DNA of 64,000 nucleotides from Schistocephalus solidus (GCA_017591395.1 WEDG01000332.1:82503-146502), one strand, 5' to 3'. Shown: positions 44,400-57,839, counted from the first letter of the stretch. Numbers and translations are program-made. Notes: generated from the letters alone by a model not told the origin.

Positions 44400-47300
44400 G
44401 AAAACTGGGAGTATCATCTGCAATACTACCAATGGCAGTTTAAATGCCCCAGCTGCCGTATATGTGAGAGGTTTGCTACTTGATGTTTGATAAATTTTCT
44501 ACCATTTTATTTTTACATTTATTTCTGCTTTCGCAAACTTATTCTCTGGAAATGGCTGAAATGTCATCAACCATATATTTAAATTTGTCCCTAGAGGGTG
44601 AAAATTGTGTCTGAACTTAAGTCGATGGAGTAGTTGCAAACCCCAAGCAGTGCAATGTGTCTTCAAAAGATTGTCTTTAGATGATCCGAACTTACTTAGT
44701 CTTTAGATGATCCGAGCTTAGTTTATAGTTTTATTCTAATTTTTGAACACATTTCTCACCTGCACGCCCTTGAAATAAGCAAACTAACAGTTTCTGGGTC
44801 ATCAAGAGTCTGAGTGCCACTCAGTATATCTAATGATAACAGTTTCATGCAGTGAAGCCTTCAAAATTACACACATTAATTTTTGGTGGAAACGAGGAAA
44901 ATACATTTACGGTGTCTGGGGGCTGAGATCTAAAAATTCCTATAAAAGTTTTACTACCTGCAGTGAGGACAAGTCCTATGAATTTCAACGGTAAAATAAG
45001 GTAACTTTCGATATGTCCACAGTCATAGTCTACTTGTTAAGCCAGACTTTGATAGAAAGAATAATTTCCTAAAGTTCAAACTGCAAGTAGTCTTCATGTT
45101 TGACGGACTTGTCAGCACCAGAAATACTTCATCTAAGTTTGCTGAGGAACAGCGTCTACATCGTCAAATTGGCGTCCATCAATCGCCTTATTTATAACAG
45201 TTGGAAAGAAATTAATTTTTTAAGACGAGATAATTTGATGTTGGTTGGTTGCCGTAATAAGTGCTCGAAATGTCTACACTCAATGCGGGCTACGTTTGAG
45301 ATTCATTCTTTCCCCTGCATATTTTTGTAGTTTATAACACAAAAAGCAAATGAAAAAATTGCCTTATGTGTTCCTTTAAATTTTATAAATACTGTAACGC
45401 AAGAAATAGATTAAAATGAGAGGAAAACAACATCCAATATCTAAGAGATCACTTCTGCAGAGCAGTATGTTTTCCAGCTGCAAAGAATTCAGACCTTATG
45501 TATTATCAATGCAAGATTTGTGCGCAACGCAAATAGTGCGATATGAGGTAAATTAGGTTGTATAATAATAGTTTCTGCAACTTTGGTTTATATTCAAATA
45601 CTGTGGTTTAGCACCGATTCGTAGAACTTAAAAACTTTAACGAAACGTTTCAAATACGGGAAATGCACAATACATAAAACCGCGTTGTTTCAAGTGCTTG
45701 AGGCATACCTTGTTTCGTTGGCAAACAGAGCTAAGACCAGAATTATTCATAACCTTGCCGTATGTAATTCCTGTCTTTGCTTATTAGGCTAATGTAAATA
45801 AAATTAATGCTTTTTCTTCTTTTTTAAAATCTGCATTTCGATTTTATTTCTTCTGCATAGCTGAATAGGTCACATTTTCATGATTGTTTGCGGCAAGAAC
45901 GTTCAGTTAGTGAGCAAGCTCATGCAATTTCTGACCACAAATTAAGCGAAGTAGTTAAGCGTATATGTGGTCGTGATATTTTGTTTTGTTGAGTGGATTT
46001 GAGGCTTGGAAAGCCTTTACTAAAGAACACTACATGTTCAGTGTAATACAGTGAAGGAAAACAGACAGGAAGTGGGCGAAAACAGAGAGTGCCGGACATC
46101 CAAGAAAGTTTCTATGTCATTTAATATTGCAGAGCACAATTTTTCGTTTTTGTGCATTGTGCTACAAGAGAATATCAGTATAAATAAGAAAGGTTTCAAA
46201 TAAATTCCTTCTGGAACCGGAAATTTCGATCTTAGATCAATGAACTTCAGGTGCAGACAAATGTAAGGAATCATATTGTTTTCCAAAAACAAGCAAATAA
46301 TTGAGCTTTAGAAATTATTTTGTGCATATTGCTGATGTTTGTGTCACAAAACTCACAAATAAACATTGTTATCAGTATTTTTGTTGTACTATGGTGAAAA
46401 TAAAATAAAATACTACCAGATACTCTTTAGAAAGACTACAGAAATATCTATGTTAAAATAAACGTATGGGAATAGATACTTTTGTGTTATATATAGTTTT
46501 CGCTTATCCGGAATTTAGAAACTCAATGAACAGAAGATATGCAGTTTTTGCAAAATCATAGTATAATCCGGATACATTGTTGTGTATTTTTAAGTTTAAA
46601 AACCGGGTTAGTACAGTAACAAAATGAAGCAAAACACGCTCTAATATAAAGCGAAATATGAGTTATTACATTTTCAACTGAAGTAGCACCAACGTATTTT
46701 CAGGGAAGTCACAAAACCAATCAAACTTTTACATTTTCACCTTGGCTTTAGCTAGGAAAAGGGTAAAGTCTACATATATTCGTCAGAAAATTATCTAACT
46801 AAAGGTTTTTAAAAAGCGATGACTTATTTTTAAACTTTTTAGTTGACCTAAGGCGTATTATTTGTCAACTTTTATTGTTGACGTTGAGTTTTCTCGGTAA
46901 TGAGTTTTCCTGTTTGGATGAATCTAAAAATATGACGCAAATGGTCAGCATCATTACAAGGAATATCCAAAAGCTCACTAATTTAATAGATTTATTTGAG
47001 TAATATCTACTATTAAAGGTTTTAATAAACATATAGAACAGGATTAAGCTTTCATGCCAATCGATTAAAAACAGTGAAAATCGGGAGATATTTCCCCGGT
47101 AGACGTAGGACGATCTCAAAAACTACTTGTAATCTGACAACAGAAATATGAATAAATAAATTTTACGAAAGGAAATTTATCTTAATATACACAAAAAAGT
47201 ATGCTTTTGCTATCACCTGACAATTCCATTTAAATTTATTCGTCGCATTTACAGCGATATTTCACGTTTTCAGAATTTGCCAATTTTTCAAATCATTTGG

Positions 47301-50300
47301 TATTTCTCATCAAAATAATATAACTTTTCATATTTCTTTTAAGTTATAAATTAGCTTTAGCTGCTTCATGAATAGTTCAACGCTTTTGGTACATGCATTG
47401 ATGCCAGTTTCCGATAGATTAACAATCATTCATAAATTTCGACATTTTGCATGTTTTAGTTTTCACACTGTAAATATGTGACCGAGCTCAGGGAACGAAG
47501 GATAGGTCAGCATGTAAAAGGCAACCCCGTTAACACGGCAACGAATGACATCTTTAACAAAAACAACTGATAGGGTTATGATTAGTTTGATGCTCTCCTT
47601 TTATTCATTTAGCCTCGCCCATAAAACTCCTTTTACCTGTGGTCCCCTATTACTCGCTAAACTATGCATAGATCTCTTAGTGGGTTCGCGAAATGGCGTT
47701 CTTGCTATTTTCGCATTTATTTTTATTCCGGCGCTTTACAAAAACAGGTACAGGTTGTGTATTTAGCTCACATTGCTGCTTAAGGGATCCGTTTTTCCAG
47801 TTAAGTGCCGATATATGGTCTTGTTTCAATCACGTGTGGCCTCGCTGTCGGTGCATTTATGACTGGAAATCCTGCTATTGCTGTCCAGCCTATAGCAACT
47901 TAAATGGACCAGCGGATGCGTGAAGAGGCGTGGGTTGAGATGCATGAAATCCGAAGCCCCTAACAACATATCTCAGATTTCGTCTGCCGCTCAAGCCAGT
48001 AGACAAACAAAAACTGACTTCATGCACATACTGATCTTGGTGCTACCAACCGAAGCCGAAAAGTGTCTATGGAGGAAAAAGTGCTCGAATGGGCTTCCTG
48101 CGCTGATTTGCATGAAAATTTATCTCAGGATAAAGCATACGCGGTATCCAAATGGCTTTTGGTAGGGCATTTTTTACTCACCCGCATTTATCCTGCCTGT
48201 AAGAAAATGTACCAATCCATTAGGCTGATTTTCTACAGATTTCGGATATTGTCTTATCTTCCGTCATGTGTCGCAGTGACAGTAAGCACAGGTGTATGTC
48301 TTTGTGAAAATTCCCTGAGCCGTAACATTTCATTTGCATTCTAAACGCAAACGGATATTAAAATTTGACTATTGGAGTTTTTCATTAGAGCCAAGCGCGT
48401 TCCGCTTGTTAGATACTTCCTGCAAGTTTATTGACGATGCTTCCGAAACAGGCAAATCTAACTCTATGCATTATTATATTTTATGCGAACCAGGAGGCCT
48501 ATTCATAGGGATGCAAAAGGACATATGAGTTTACTATGTAGCTAAGTACGTAGCCCTTATGTCACCATTTTTGGGCACAATTAAAAGCAGCTTGAGTTAA
48601 AAGGTACAAGACATTTTATTCCCTATTTTAGAGTGAATGCAGTTCCCAGGTGGCATGTAAAGAGAAGAAGAGGTTTTCATCGCGAGAGGGTTATTGGTCG
48701 TCAGATGTTTCGAGCAGCTATTTTGCCTATCAATTCTTCTTTGCTGGAGCCTAATGCACCGTTAAAGACGGAGGAGACGACCAAGGTGACGTCGAAACTG
48801 TGGCTCCGATGCAGCTCCATAGACGGTATTAGAAGGCAAAATTCGACATATAATGAGAGCTCTGCGCAGAACTTTCTAGTCACTGAATATATGTGAAAAA
48901 AATAACTGCTCGAAACGGCCGAGCTCCGATAAAAAAGGAAATAAGTCAATCTTTAACGTTCGCACGTACCTTCTTGCAGACCTGAGCATACGGAACTGGA
49001 TCTCCATTCTTTATTTCCAGCAAATTCAGCTGTCAATACTAGCATTAATACCAACTATGCTATCCTGCAAGAACTTAATATGCGACACAACTCAGCGAAC
49101 AAACGATAGGTCATCGGGGAATACGCGACCGCACTGCACATGCCAAAGTAACCCTAACTATATATATTGTGCTCCTTAGGCTTACCATTCGTTTCCGGGT
49201 TAGCAGGGTCAAAAATATATTTCATTGGCGGTATGAGGACCGAACTATCGAGTCAATTGGCAACTTTCCAAGCGGTGACTATTAGGACGCTGCCCTAGCT
49301 TCAAAAAGCATCCACTTTATAGTGATAATGAAAACTCTTGTAGAACAGGCCTCATCTTTACTTCCGTCAAGGGTCCGATTAAAAGGGGGTCCGATTAGCT
49401 AGGCATGATATCGCGCATATTGGTCGGCATGAGGTAAAGCCACCGGATCTCACAATCTACGCAAATGTCGGCGCAAAAGACGGAAGTCAGGTGACAGCAG
49501 GCACTTGGGGTAACGGAAACAGCGAGCTGCGCATTCGGCCAAAATCACAAACAAAGGGCTTATAAGCTTCTATCTCGTTACCTTTGACTTATACATTTAA
49601 AGTCATTAAGTCAGTCGTCGCGGAAATATCTCTTCTGCCGCTTCCCCATCAACATGGGGATAAAAAAAACAGCGTTCATTCCTGTTGGGTAGGACAACTC
49701 ACTCTGTACTTTCCGGTGTTCATTACTTAACCGATGAAGGACCTTGAGTGCTTTAAGAGACAATAAATACTTGGCCATCGAGGCCATCGAGGCCTATGCT
49801 TTATCCCTGTATTCATACTTTCAGTCTTCTTCTTCTTTTTCGGGAGTTTCCCCCACGTCATTGAACTATTGAAAATAAAGAAGTCATTTCGTGTTTATCA
49901 TTTCACCGAATGGCTTACAATCTTTTATCAGAGCCAATATTTCTCAAGGGGGCTCTGAATGAAGAAGCAAGCAAAGTATTCTACCGATAGGATGGCAGTT
50001 TACAAGCGATAACATCTGTGCGAGTATGGATAAGTTAACTGTGGCTCAGGCCTATTAGTATATTTTCAGATTGCTAGTGATGCCTCGAGAACAATAACTT
50101 CAGATTACCTTCCTATTCTGCTTTCCATTTTGGGGGTCTGTCAAGGCAAAATTCCAAACTGACATCAGACATTCTAGAAGCCCAAAAATGTTGTGTGCAA
50201 AAACTGGAGCATAAAAACTTGATCCACGGTATCTCAAAAAATTACTCTTCTTTTGAATTTCTCAAAATCACATGATCTGAACGAAGACCGGGCTTCAGTA

Positions 50301-52555
50301 GATCGACTTACTGATAGCACGGCTGAGTTGCCTTAAATCAGAGTTAGTTGGCGATTGGTCTCTGGTTGGAGGATTCGGAAAGGAAGGAATGAGGTCGATT
50401 AAATTAACAATTGCCACTTTCATCATATGAGGCGACAGTAAGATGTCAAAACAATCGTTCTTCTATCATGAACTCTTCCACATACTTTTAGCCAGACAAA
50501 GTGTGGTTTCATAGTACTGACTGTCTATTGCCGGAATGTGAAAATTATGAGGTTTTTATTGGGACGTATTTAATTCCAGTCAAATACTCGTATGATCTTT
50601 CGGATCGAACGTGAATAAACGTGCTTTTATAAATTTTCTTCAGCTTCATTGAGGAATCGCTCATGAAATTTATAAAAATACACGTAAGCATTATACGTTA
50701 GGAGATGGTCTCACAAATGGAAATCTTTGTCTTATGCAAATCTGAACTTTACTGGCAGTCTAATGAAACTGCTTACTAGGCTTTCTCTCAGGATAAAAGA
50801 CTAATAAGCAGGCTTCAGGTGAAATCGTCGTGGGCAAATTGAAGATCCGATTTCCTGAGGCCAATGAGCTTAAATGTTGACATTTCTGAAAGTAACTGGA
50901 TATAAATATGAAGTAAGACCAAACGTCCAACGTTTAGCTGCAAACTGCGCCATCATGGGTGATGGTAGACCATATTCGAAACATTCCATTATAGCTTCGT
51001 TTAGTAATAAATATCAAACAAAAGAAGAATTGGACGATGGGAACGCCCTATCAGTCGCAATACGTACAAATATACATCACGCTGAGTTACAAGATCAAAA
51101 CCATTCGAATCTTGTGGTGGTTTGGGCAATGTATAACAGCGTGGCTGGAAGTTAATGGCCTTCGTTATCAACGCAACTCCGATGGTCAATACGCCCTTGG
51201 AATCATATCGCTGGAAAAATACTTCCAGTCATGACTAACAATGACTATAAAAATCCATTGTGTTCGGCAGGCAATCTTGACATCCAAAAGACATGACGCG
51301 CGTTCCGTATACGAGTAGAACGGTTCTTAAGGGACACCATTCTAACAAGTATCTACGTGGAAACCGAATACCCTTGAGTCCATTGTGCAACAACAAATAT
51401 GCAAAGTTTTCTTCTGTTAATAGTGCAGCGTAAGTAGTTCTTATGAACCAATACATCGCCGAGCAACAACTACCGACTTGACGCACGTTACACTACCTTC
51501 TGTCAACCATGCTCAAAGGCCATAGATCACGAGAAGGCGTGGCAAGGGTACCTTTAAGAGAACTTTCGTCTACGTCCTTGCAAGCCCTGTGCATAAGTGG
51601 GGTGGTTCGCGATGACTGCAATGTCGACTTTCGTTATTATCTGCCCGCAGGCGGTATTTTTTGGCCCTCCCTAAAATGAAATCCGTCAGCGTAGTCCTAC
51701 TGCTACCGTGCCACCAAGTAAAATATATGTTCTTAAGCAATGCTTATACGCGAGTTCAGATTGTGACACACCTAGCAACTCTTCAAAACGAGCACTGACA
51801 TGCTTTCTGCCAAAAGCATGGTAAAGTGAACATTTTGCTAAAAGGGTCGTTCTTAGCTTTCTGGTTTCTGTGGTTTTGGGACTGACCAGGGAATGTGCAT
51901 TTAATGTCTTTCAGGGAAGAAAATTCTTTTCACCTCAATCACAAAACTACAAGTTAAAATTCTCCACAAGGCCTGGTAAGGAGTTTCTGAGGTTGAGGGA
52001 TCCGTTGATGGGACGAACTTCTTGCATTGGCATCAGGCGGTTGTGGAAACTTGATACCACCCTTGTCTTGGTGCGTGTTTGGACTGAGTGTCTGATAAAT
52101 CCATCTTCTGTGTAGTGGGCATGTCCACTTACTAACTGGAATTTCCAGTGAGAATTTCGTCCGCTTACCTCGTGCATTTATTCATATCGATGTGGCCCGA
52201 AATTAGGCCCTCAGTGTGCGAGATTCTGACCTCATACTGGGTTTGTCAGATAGAGAACGCATGTGGTTTGATATCGACAAACATCGTTTTGAGGAAGGAA
52301 CAGAGTTATCAGCTCCATCTGGTCTTGAATAAGGCGATCGGCAGGCTCGGGGGAAAAATTTTCAAAACAGGAACGAAAGATGTTCTAAGTTCTCTGCGTG
52401 TGTTGTCTAAGAAAAACAGCATATTCTTTAAGGTGATAAGGTATCGGCATAATCAGGAAGAGCGAAGGATAGAAAACGATTCATCATCAATCGTGGCACC
52501 CCACGAGAGAAGGAAACTCCCTCCATATTTCGGGATCCTTGCGCAAATTTCCAAA
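44400..52555. other. Long stretch without recognisable gene or transposon
   Basis: More than 8 kb of AT-rich DNA with no supported coding region, SINE signature or LINE block. A phrase near 49240-49290 (CAATTGGCAACTTTCCAAGC) resembles a box in the LINE 3' tail. It could be intronic DNA of a gene with small exons, which I cannot find by eye. Confidence 0.35.
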
Positions 52556-52569
52556 GAGTTTATGGTTGA

Positions 52570-52651
52570 GTTTTACGTAGGGTTAGTAAAGGGACTGCTT
52601 TTAAGGTTAGGGTTAGGGCCATGGGCACGGGAATATTTAATCTTCCTGAAC
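52570..52651. repeat. Small GGGTTA-core element, partial copy
   Basis: TTAAGGTTAGGGTTAGGGCC is followed by GGGCACGGGAATATTTAATC and TTCCTGAAC, matching one end of the element at 53202-53532. Confidence 0.5.
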
Positions 52652-52819
52652 GTTTGTGCAAGAACAAATCTTATCGGTGAGAACGCTATTTCCTTTTTCT
52701 AGGCAAAAAACCTTCTCTTTGTCATCCTCCTAGTCTGGCTGATTCATTTGCTGGCTGCACTCTTTACAATAGGCCTTTCTGAACGTTATGCACCAAGATT
52801 AGTTCACTTGTGGAAGACT

Positions 52820-53010
52820 TCTACCGCTCATTGACGAACGCTCACCGATTGCTAATGGAACTCACTCGTTCCGCTCTGCCTTGGGGTTCCCTCTAAAGAC
52901 CCACCAACAGTGGTTAGCAGGCGCTAATGTTGATTAGCAATGTCTAATGATGAGCCAATGATTTAGAAATGGCCATTCCAGTCGTAGTCCTTTCGAGAAA
53001 CCACACCAGG
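52820..53010. repeat. SINE-like tail and inverted head
   Basis: 52820-52925 has tail features in the usual orientation (GACGAACGCTCACCGATTGC, CGTTCCGCTCTGCCTTGGGG). 52940-53000 has the head on the opposite strand (AGAAATGGCCATTCCAGTC). At 53070-53085 a GTTCGAGACC box could be a further B-box remnant. Confidence 0.5.
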
Positions 53011-53201
53011 ATCATCCACAAAATTAAAATCGTTTAAGCCAAAATTTAACATCCAAAATGTAGCAGGTCCCTGTTCGAGACCTGACTGGTACAGGGTATT
53101 CATTAAGTATTTACCTTTATGTTGCACCCTAGCTTATTCCGTATCGGATACGCTGTCCGAAAAACTCCTTGGTATGGGTGCCTTGTATGGCTTCAAAATA
53201 A

Positions 53202-53532
53202 GGACACGGAAAAGAAACCTTCCACAATACACGTGGCTTTGTGCTAAATTCCGGGATTAAGACGAGATTTAAGGTTGAATTTAGGGTAACGTTTAAGTTT
53301 TCGGTTAACGTAAGAGTAAGAATTAGGGTCAAGATTTGCCTAATGGTTAAGGCTTTTATCCTGTTAACTGTAGGGTTTATGTTAACGGTATGTCTAGGAT
53401 TAAAGATGAAGGCAACAGTTTAGTATTATGTTGGGTTGGTGTTAGCGTTAAGACACGAGTATATTTAGCCTTCCTGAAATTCACTTTAAGGCCACCTTTT
53501 TAAACGGGCGGGCGGTTCCTATTCCCGTGTCC
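53202..53532. repeat. MITE-like element with telomere-like internal repeats
   Basis: The ends are inverted copies: GGACACGGAA at 53202-53211 and TTCCCGTGTCC at 53522-53532. Inside (53255-53450) lies a degenerate series of TTTAGGGTAACG, TTAGGGTC, TAATGGTTAAGG, TGTAGGGTTTATG and similar, like decayed TTAGGG units. TATTTAGCCTTCCTGAAATTC before the right end is shared with 52640. No ORF. This looks like a small non-autonomous DNA element or a hairpin repeat. Confidence 0.55.
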
Positions 53533-53539
53533 TTTTTAA

Positions 53540-54300
53540 GGCGGCAATACCAAATGTTGGCGTAAATTTTCAAAAATGAGTATCATTTTGTTTGAAATGT
53601 GACTGGCAAACAAGGACTTTTAAATATAAACAACCTAACGTGCAATGTTTTCGAAACAGTAAATCTGTAAATTGTCGAGGAAGAAGCTCCAAAAACTCCA
53701 CCAGATAGTACTGGATTCATTCTGAAATTAATATTTATGTCATGGCAGCGTAGAAATATTTAAAGAAACAAGCTACGTGTGTCCCTCTGATATCCTATAA
53801 GTCCACCATGCCTTAAGAACGTCGACGTGTGCACAGCGTGTACACTGTTGTGCAAAATATTTTACAAGACGGTGAAAGTTACCAGAATGCATGCCTTAGA
53901 AAAAAAACAGATCAATTTTTGAACCCTAGAGTACATAGCCAGCACCTAACATGATGGTGACTGCCTTCAGTCATTTTCAAGTTTTTAGTATGAGGCATAG
54001 TTCAGGATGTCTGGTACTTTAAGCAACCATAGTCAGCGTAGCTGGAGAGCGGCAAATACGCGCTCGTGTACGGCAGAGTGCCCAGGTTTCTGTTTGGCAT
54101 GTGGTCTCCCACCCTACGCGATTGGACCATTTCTCCTCAGCGAGAACACTTAATAGAAAGAGTCGTATGTTGAATCTCCGAGAACCCATTTTTCACCGAA
54201 AAATCCAGCAGCTTTCACTCGCTGTATATCGACCTACCTGAGCTTATGGTTTCTTAACTGAGAACAGTTTCTAATCTCCAGCCAACAGAACTAAGCAAGG
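53540..54300. other. Spacer upstream of the second beta-subunit gene
   Basis: No gene. An inverted CCAAT (ATTGG) lies near 54121. No sequence obviously shared with the upstream region of the first beta gene. Confidence 0.3.
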
Positions 54301-54375
54301 GATCTATCGTGAGTGCATAGTTATTCCTGTTTAGTGTTATCTCCTTTGGTCTGTTTCAACGTGTTGGGGCGAAAC

Positions 54376-55311
54376 ATGCGAGCCGATAAATACGCGCAAT
54401 ATGGTCGGCTCAACGAACTGCCAACCTCGTCTAAAACGGGAACTGAGTTTCAGGATGTTCCTTCTGAAAATCAATCACTCGTCTGCAGTCTCTTCGATTG
54501 GCCCGCACTAAAAGCCCACTGTCAACGTCTCCTCTACTTCGTAATCTTCTACGCCCTGCTTGCAGCGTTCTTCTTCTGCTACATGAGTTGGCTGATGTAC
54601 TTTCAAGTGTCACGTGACTATCCAACGGCGACGGGGGCTTACAGTGCCTTACGTATGAATCCCGGCGTCAGCTTCGTGCCTCAACCGGATATCTTTACCA
54701 GCCTAATTCACCTTCAGACGACCCTGCCTCTGCCAATAGGTTTATTGACCGATCATGTTATTGCCTTTCTTCACTCCTACCAGGACAACACCGGCTGCTT
54801 AGAGAGGGAGGACTGTGTGAAGGAGGGCGGTCTAACCCAGGATCCGGAGCGTCCCTGTGCCTATGATCTTAATGCCGGGGGACCCTGCAACATGGTCAGT
54901 GGTTTCGGTTATGACGGCGTGACACCCTGTTTCGCCCTGAAGATGAACAAGGTTTATGGCTGGTTGCCGGAGCCAGTGGACGGGGCAGACGGTGTGCTGG
55001 TACGATGTGAGGGCTATGATGAGGATGACACCAATAACCTTGGAGTCATTCGTTACTTCGATATGGACTACAAGTTCTCGGCGATCCCACCGAGCATAAA
55101 TCCTGGCAAGTTGGACAATGGCACATTTCGCTCCATGTACTTTCCCTATCGAAACCAGGCTTGTTACCATCAACCGCTGGTATTTGTGCAATTTGATGGC
55201 ATCAAAAAATATACCCTAATTCGAGTGAGGTGTTACCTGATTGCAAACAATATTCACGTTGACTTTAACCGTGGCGAAGGCAGTGTCTCTTTCGAAATAC
55301 TTGCCGATTAG
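54376..55311 (+). CDS. ATP1B: Na+/K+-transporting ATPase subunit beta, paralogue 2
   Basis: Second beta chain of the sodium pump, 311 aa, same type II topology: cytoplasmic residues 1-51, membrane segment about 52-75 (FYALLAAFFFCYM), MYFQVS juxtamembrane motif, then an ectodomain with cysteines 141, 147, 161, 171, 185, 211, 263 and 286, motifs ALKMNKVYGWLPEP, RYFDMDYKFSAI and YFPYRNQ..YHQPLVFVQF, and one extracellular glycosylation site (Asn248, NGT). It aligns without gaps to paralogue 1 over 258 residues (about 68% identity, hand count). Its N-terminus is unrelated and lacks paralogue 1's charged helix. An in-frame TGA at 54310-54312 closes the frame, and the first in-frame ATG is 54376 with A at -3. 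A pyrimidine-rich CCTGTTTAG ending at 54334 could be a cis- or trans-splice acceptor. There is no intron. The family assignment is firm, but which alpha it pairs with is unknown. Confidence 0.95.
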   Translation: MRADKYAQYGRLNELPTSSKTGTEFQDVPSENQSLVCSLFDWPALKAHCQRLLYFVIFYALLAAFFFCYMSWLMYFQVSRDYPTATGAYSALRMNPGVSFVPQPDIFTSLIHLQTTLPLPIGLLTDHVIAFLHSYQDNTGCLEREDCVKEGGLTQDPERPCAYDLNAGGPCNMVSGFGYDGVTPCFALKMNKVYGWLPEPVDGADGVLVRCEGYDEDDTNNLGVIRYFDMDYKFSAIPPSINPGKLDNGTFRSMYFPYRNQACYHQPLVFVQFDGIKKYTLIRVRCYLIANNIHVDFNRGEGSVSFEILAD

Positions 55312-57835
55312 AGGGTTATATGAAGTGTTTTCAAATTAAGGCGCCTTGGTTTCATACAAGATGGTTACTTCTGGTTAGAACATGATAAATTTTTCTGTTA
55401 AATATGCTGCGTTTAAATTTCTTACAAGTGGACTATATGTTTATCTGACTCACGCATTTGTGAAAACATCGGTGGCTTGACGATATTTTATCTAACAGGT
55501 CTTTGGGAAAACTAGTGTTCGACTTAAGTGAACTATCAGGCCTCAATATAGTACGCTGATGTTTCCCATTTGGATTGTCGGACAGCTCAGATGTCTGGAC
55601 CACTGGTTGCAGCAATATCTTGCTCCGACTGTACTGGGTTCGAATTCGGCCGATTTGTTCAAATGTTTTAAATTACTTCCGCTTAAATACTTAACTGCTA
55701 CAAAAACACATATTAATGATTTAATCGCCGGATAAGACAAGGCAGAAAAAAATGGTCATTTGTTTCATAACTTCACCCTTCTGGACATGTAATGAAAGTC
55801 CTAGAAGGCTTCTCTAAGGCAGTGGTTTCTGGGAGCATTGGTCTTGTGGGCCAGATATCATGTTTAATGAATGGTTAATTCACAATGAAGGGTTTCTTGA
55901 GCGTCGAATTTGGTTGTTACGTGGGAATCTTGGTGTCGTACGAGGTACCTACCTTTGGTGCAAACAAAAGTTGGTTCTTCAATCTCTACGGTATAATTCT
56001 TACAATATACGTATTTACATGCCAATAAAGGTGCCTCTACAATATCAATGCTTAGTTATTTTTGTTTAGGTTGAAGAAAATACTTTTGACGTAAACTCTC
56101 GGTGAAATAGATCTAGCGGCTGTTTTCCAGAGAACCTGCAGGCGTGCACATCTTTCATTGCACGCGCAGTCTACTTTGCATTTTAAAGTCTCTGGAGTCC
56201 TTTTGGTTAAGTTTGTCATGCGTCGGATTTAGACACTGCCCAACCCTTTTCTGCAGGCATCTCAAACCACGCTGTGATAAGGAGTGGAGTTGGTAATCTT
56301 TCTAAAGGTTTTTGTTGAAATAATCCTACCGGAATCGAAGTTTTAGAAATAAATATTCGGTTGTGGAACTTTTATTAATCCGTGATGGCCGTGCCTGAAC
56401 CCATCGCATGGGATTTGGAGAGATAAGAATACTAAAGATATTTTAGGAGCACCTGACATTGCAAATTCTCCTTTGAATCTCGAAAGCTTTTGGTTGTTTA
56501 TGCCATACCAAGGTGTGTGTCTGGATGCTAATTTCTAGTAATTAACTAGGAGGGAAATGTTTGAGTCGGGAGCATTCCTCTCTGAATTGGCATGGCTAAA
56601 GAGAGATATTTATTTGCAAACTGCTCTACTTAGACTTACCCTGATATTCCTCGAATATTTAAGCTTTAAAATAAGTTAGAAAGACTATTAATATAAGATC
56701 AATGCGTGTACTAGTTTAGACCTGCTTGAAGATTAAACTTCCTCTGGCTCTAGCCAATAGACGCTGGGGTGGTTAGCTTATACAGTTGCCTAAACTTACC
56801 ATTTGTGGTGTTAACAGATCCAAAATGCTGAGCCGTTCGCGTTGTTTATTAATGCGAGCTTAGTGACCTGTCATCGGGCGTTATTTAAACAAGCCAATTT
56901 GGAACTGCTATTATGATCCTTACTAAAGGTTAGTGTAATCCTTGTCACCAGGTAGTTTTTGTTGCAAAGTTGCATTTTTAAGTATAAACTCTAGATTTTG
57001 ACTGCACTGTCATTTGCCAAGAGTATCTGGGACCGATTTAGGTACGATTTTCTGTTAAATAGCCCCAAAAGCTGTGGATACTACGGCATCTATATTATAA
57101 TGGACTCAGCGCATATTATCGACAAATTTATCATTTTTTTCCCAAGTTTCGATTACTTCTTATTTTTGAACAAATCATCAGATGAATTTTTGTAAATGCG
57201 GAGAGATTTCAAGAAGGCACTTCCACATTAGCTGACATATCTCCTATAATGTTAACCAAAAATGTGGAGTGTGCATCCGTTTACAAACGATTGCTTTGGT
57301 CGGGTTGTAATATTGAATATCATACAGCATAATCTGAAGAGATTTCGAGCACAAAGGGAAACTGGCTCTCCAATAAGCTTCTTTCCGAGCGCAGACAAAA
57401 TCTACGCTTGCCAAATTATTTGTAGTAGCGATTTTACCTACATATTTTCCATGACTCTCTACATTGAAATCAACTTTTTGGAGAAATGCCGGACATAATC
57501 CATTCTGGCATTATTTCGTACCAAATTACCTCTTCTTAAAGCACACGGCGACCACGGTGTGCTTTGAAGTGAAAGGCTTGCCAACAGCCAACGCCCTGTG
57601 CCACCTGGCTTCCGAGCACTAGTAGTATACATACGTATTCGCAAATATTTCTTATCCCTATGGTTGGGCTTTTCAACTTGCATGCTCTATAGCTTCTGTT
57701 TAACGAAATTCATTCATGCCTTAAGTTAGTAAAAAGACCTCAATTTGAACTCATTAAACCTTTCAAAGAATAAGCACCATACTTCATAAGCAGTGTTAAT
57801 AAACGGTCAGATGTGATGCTCTAGGAATGGGTATT
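55312..57835. other. No recognisable gene
   Basis: Short frames only. The 3' UTR of the second beta gene must begin here; the nearest signal-like hexamer is GATAAA near 55384, which is weak. A tRNA-like patch lies at 55578-55655. Confidence 0.35.
55578..55655 (+). repeat. Weak tRNA-like patch
   Basis: CAGCTCAGATG (A-box-like, 55583-55593) is followed 43 bases later by GGGTTCGAATTC (B-box-like, 55636-55647). The D-stem and acceptor stem do not close well, so a tRNA-derived retroposon remnant is more likely than a tRNA gene. Confidence 0.25.
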
Positions 57836-57839
57836 CCAC

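Noticed and set aside
52148..52702. 184-codon plus-strand ORF
   Set aside because: It runs through a GGGTTA-core repeat, has no recognised motif, and appears to be a chance frame.
54313..54375. Extended N-terminus of beta paralogue 2 from a GTG
   Set aside because: Same reason; an in-frame stop lies directly before it and the first ATG is at 54376.
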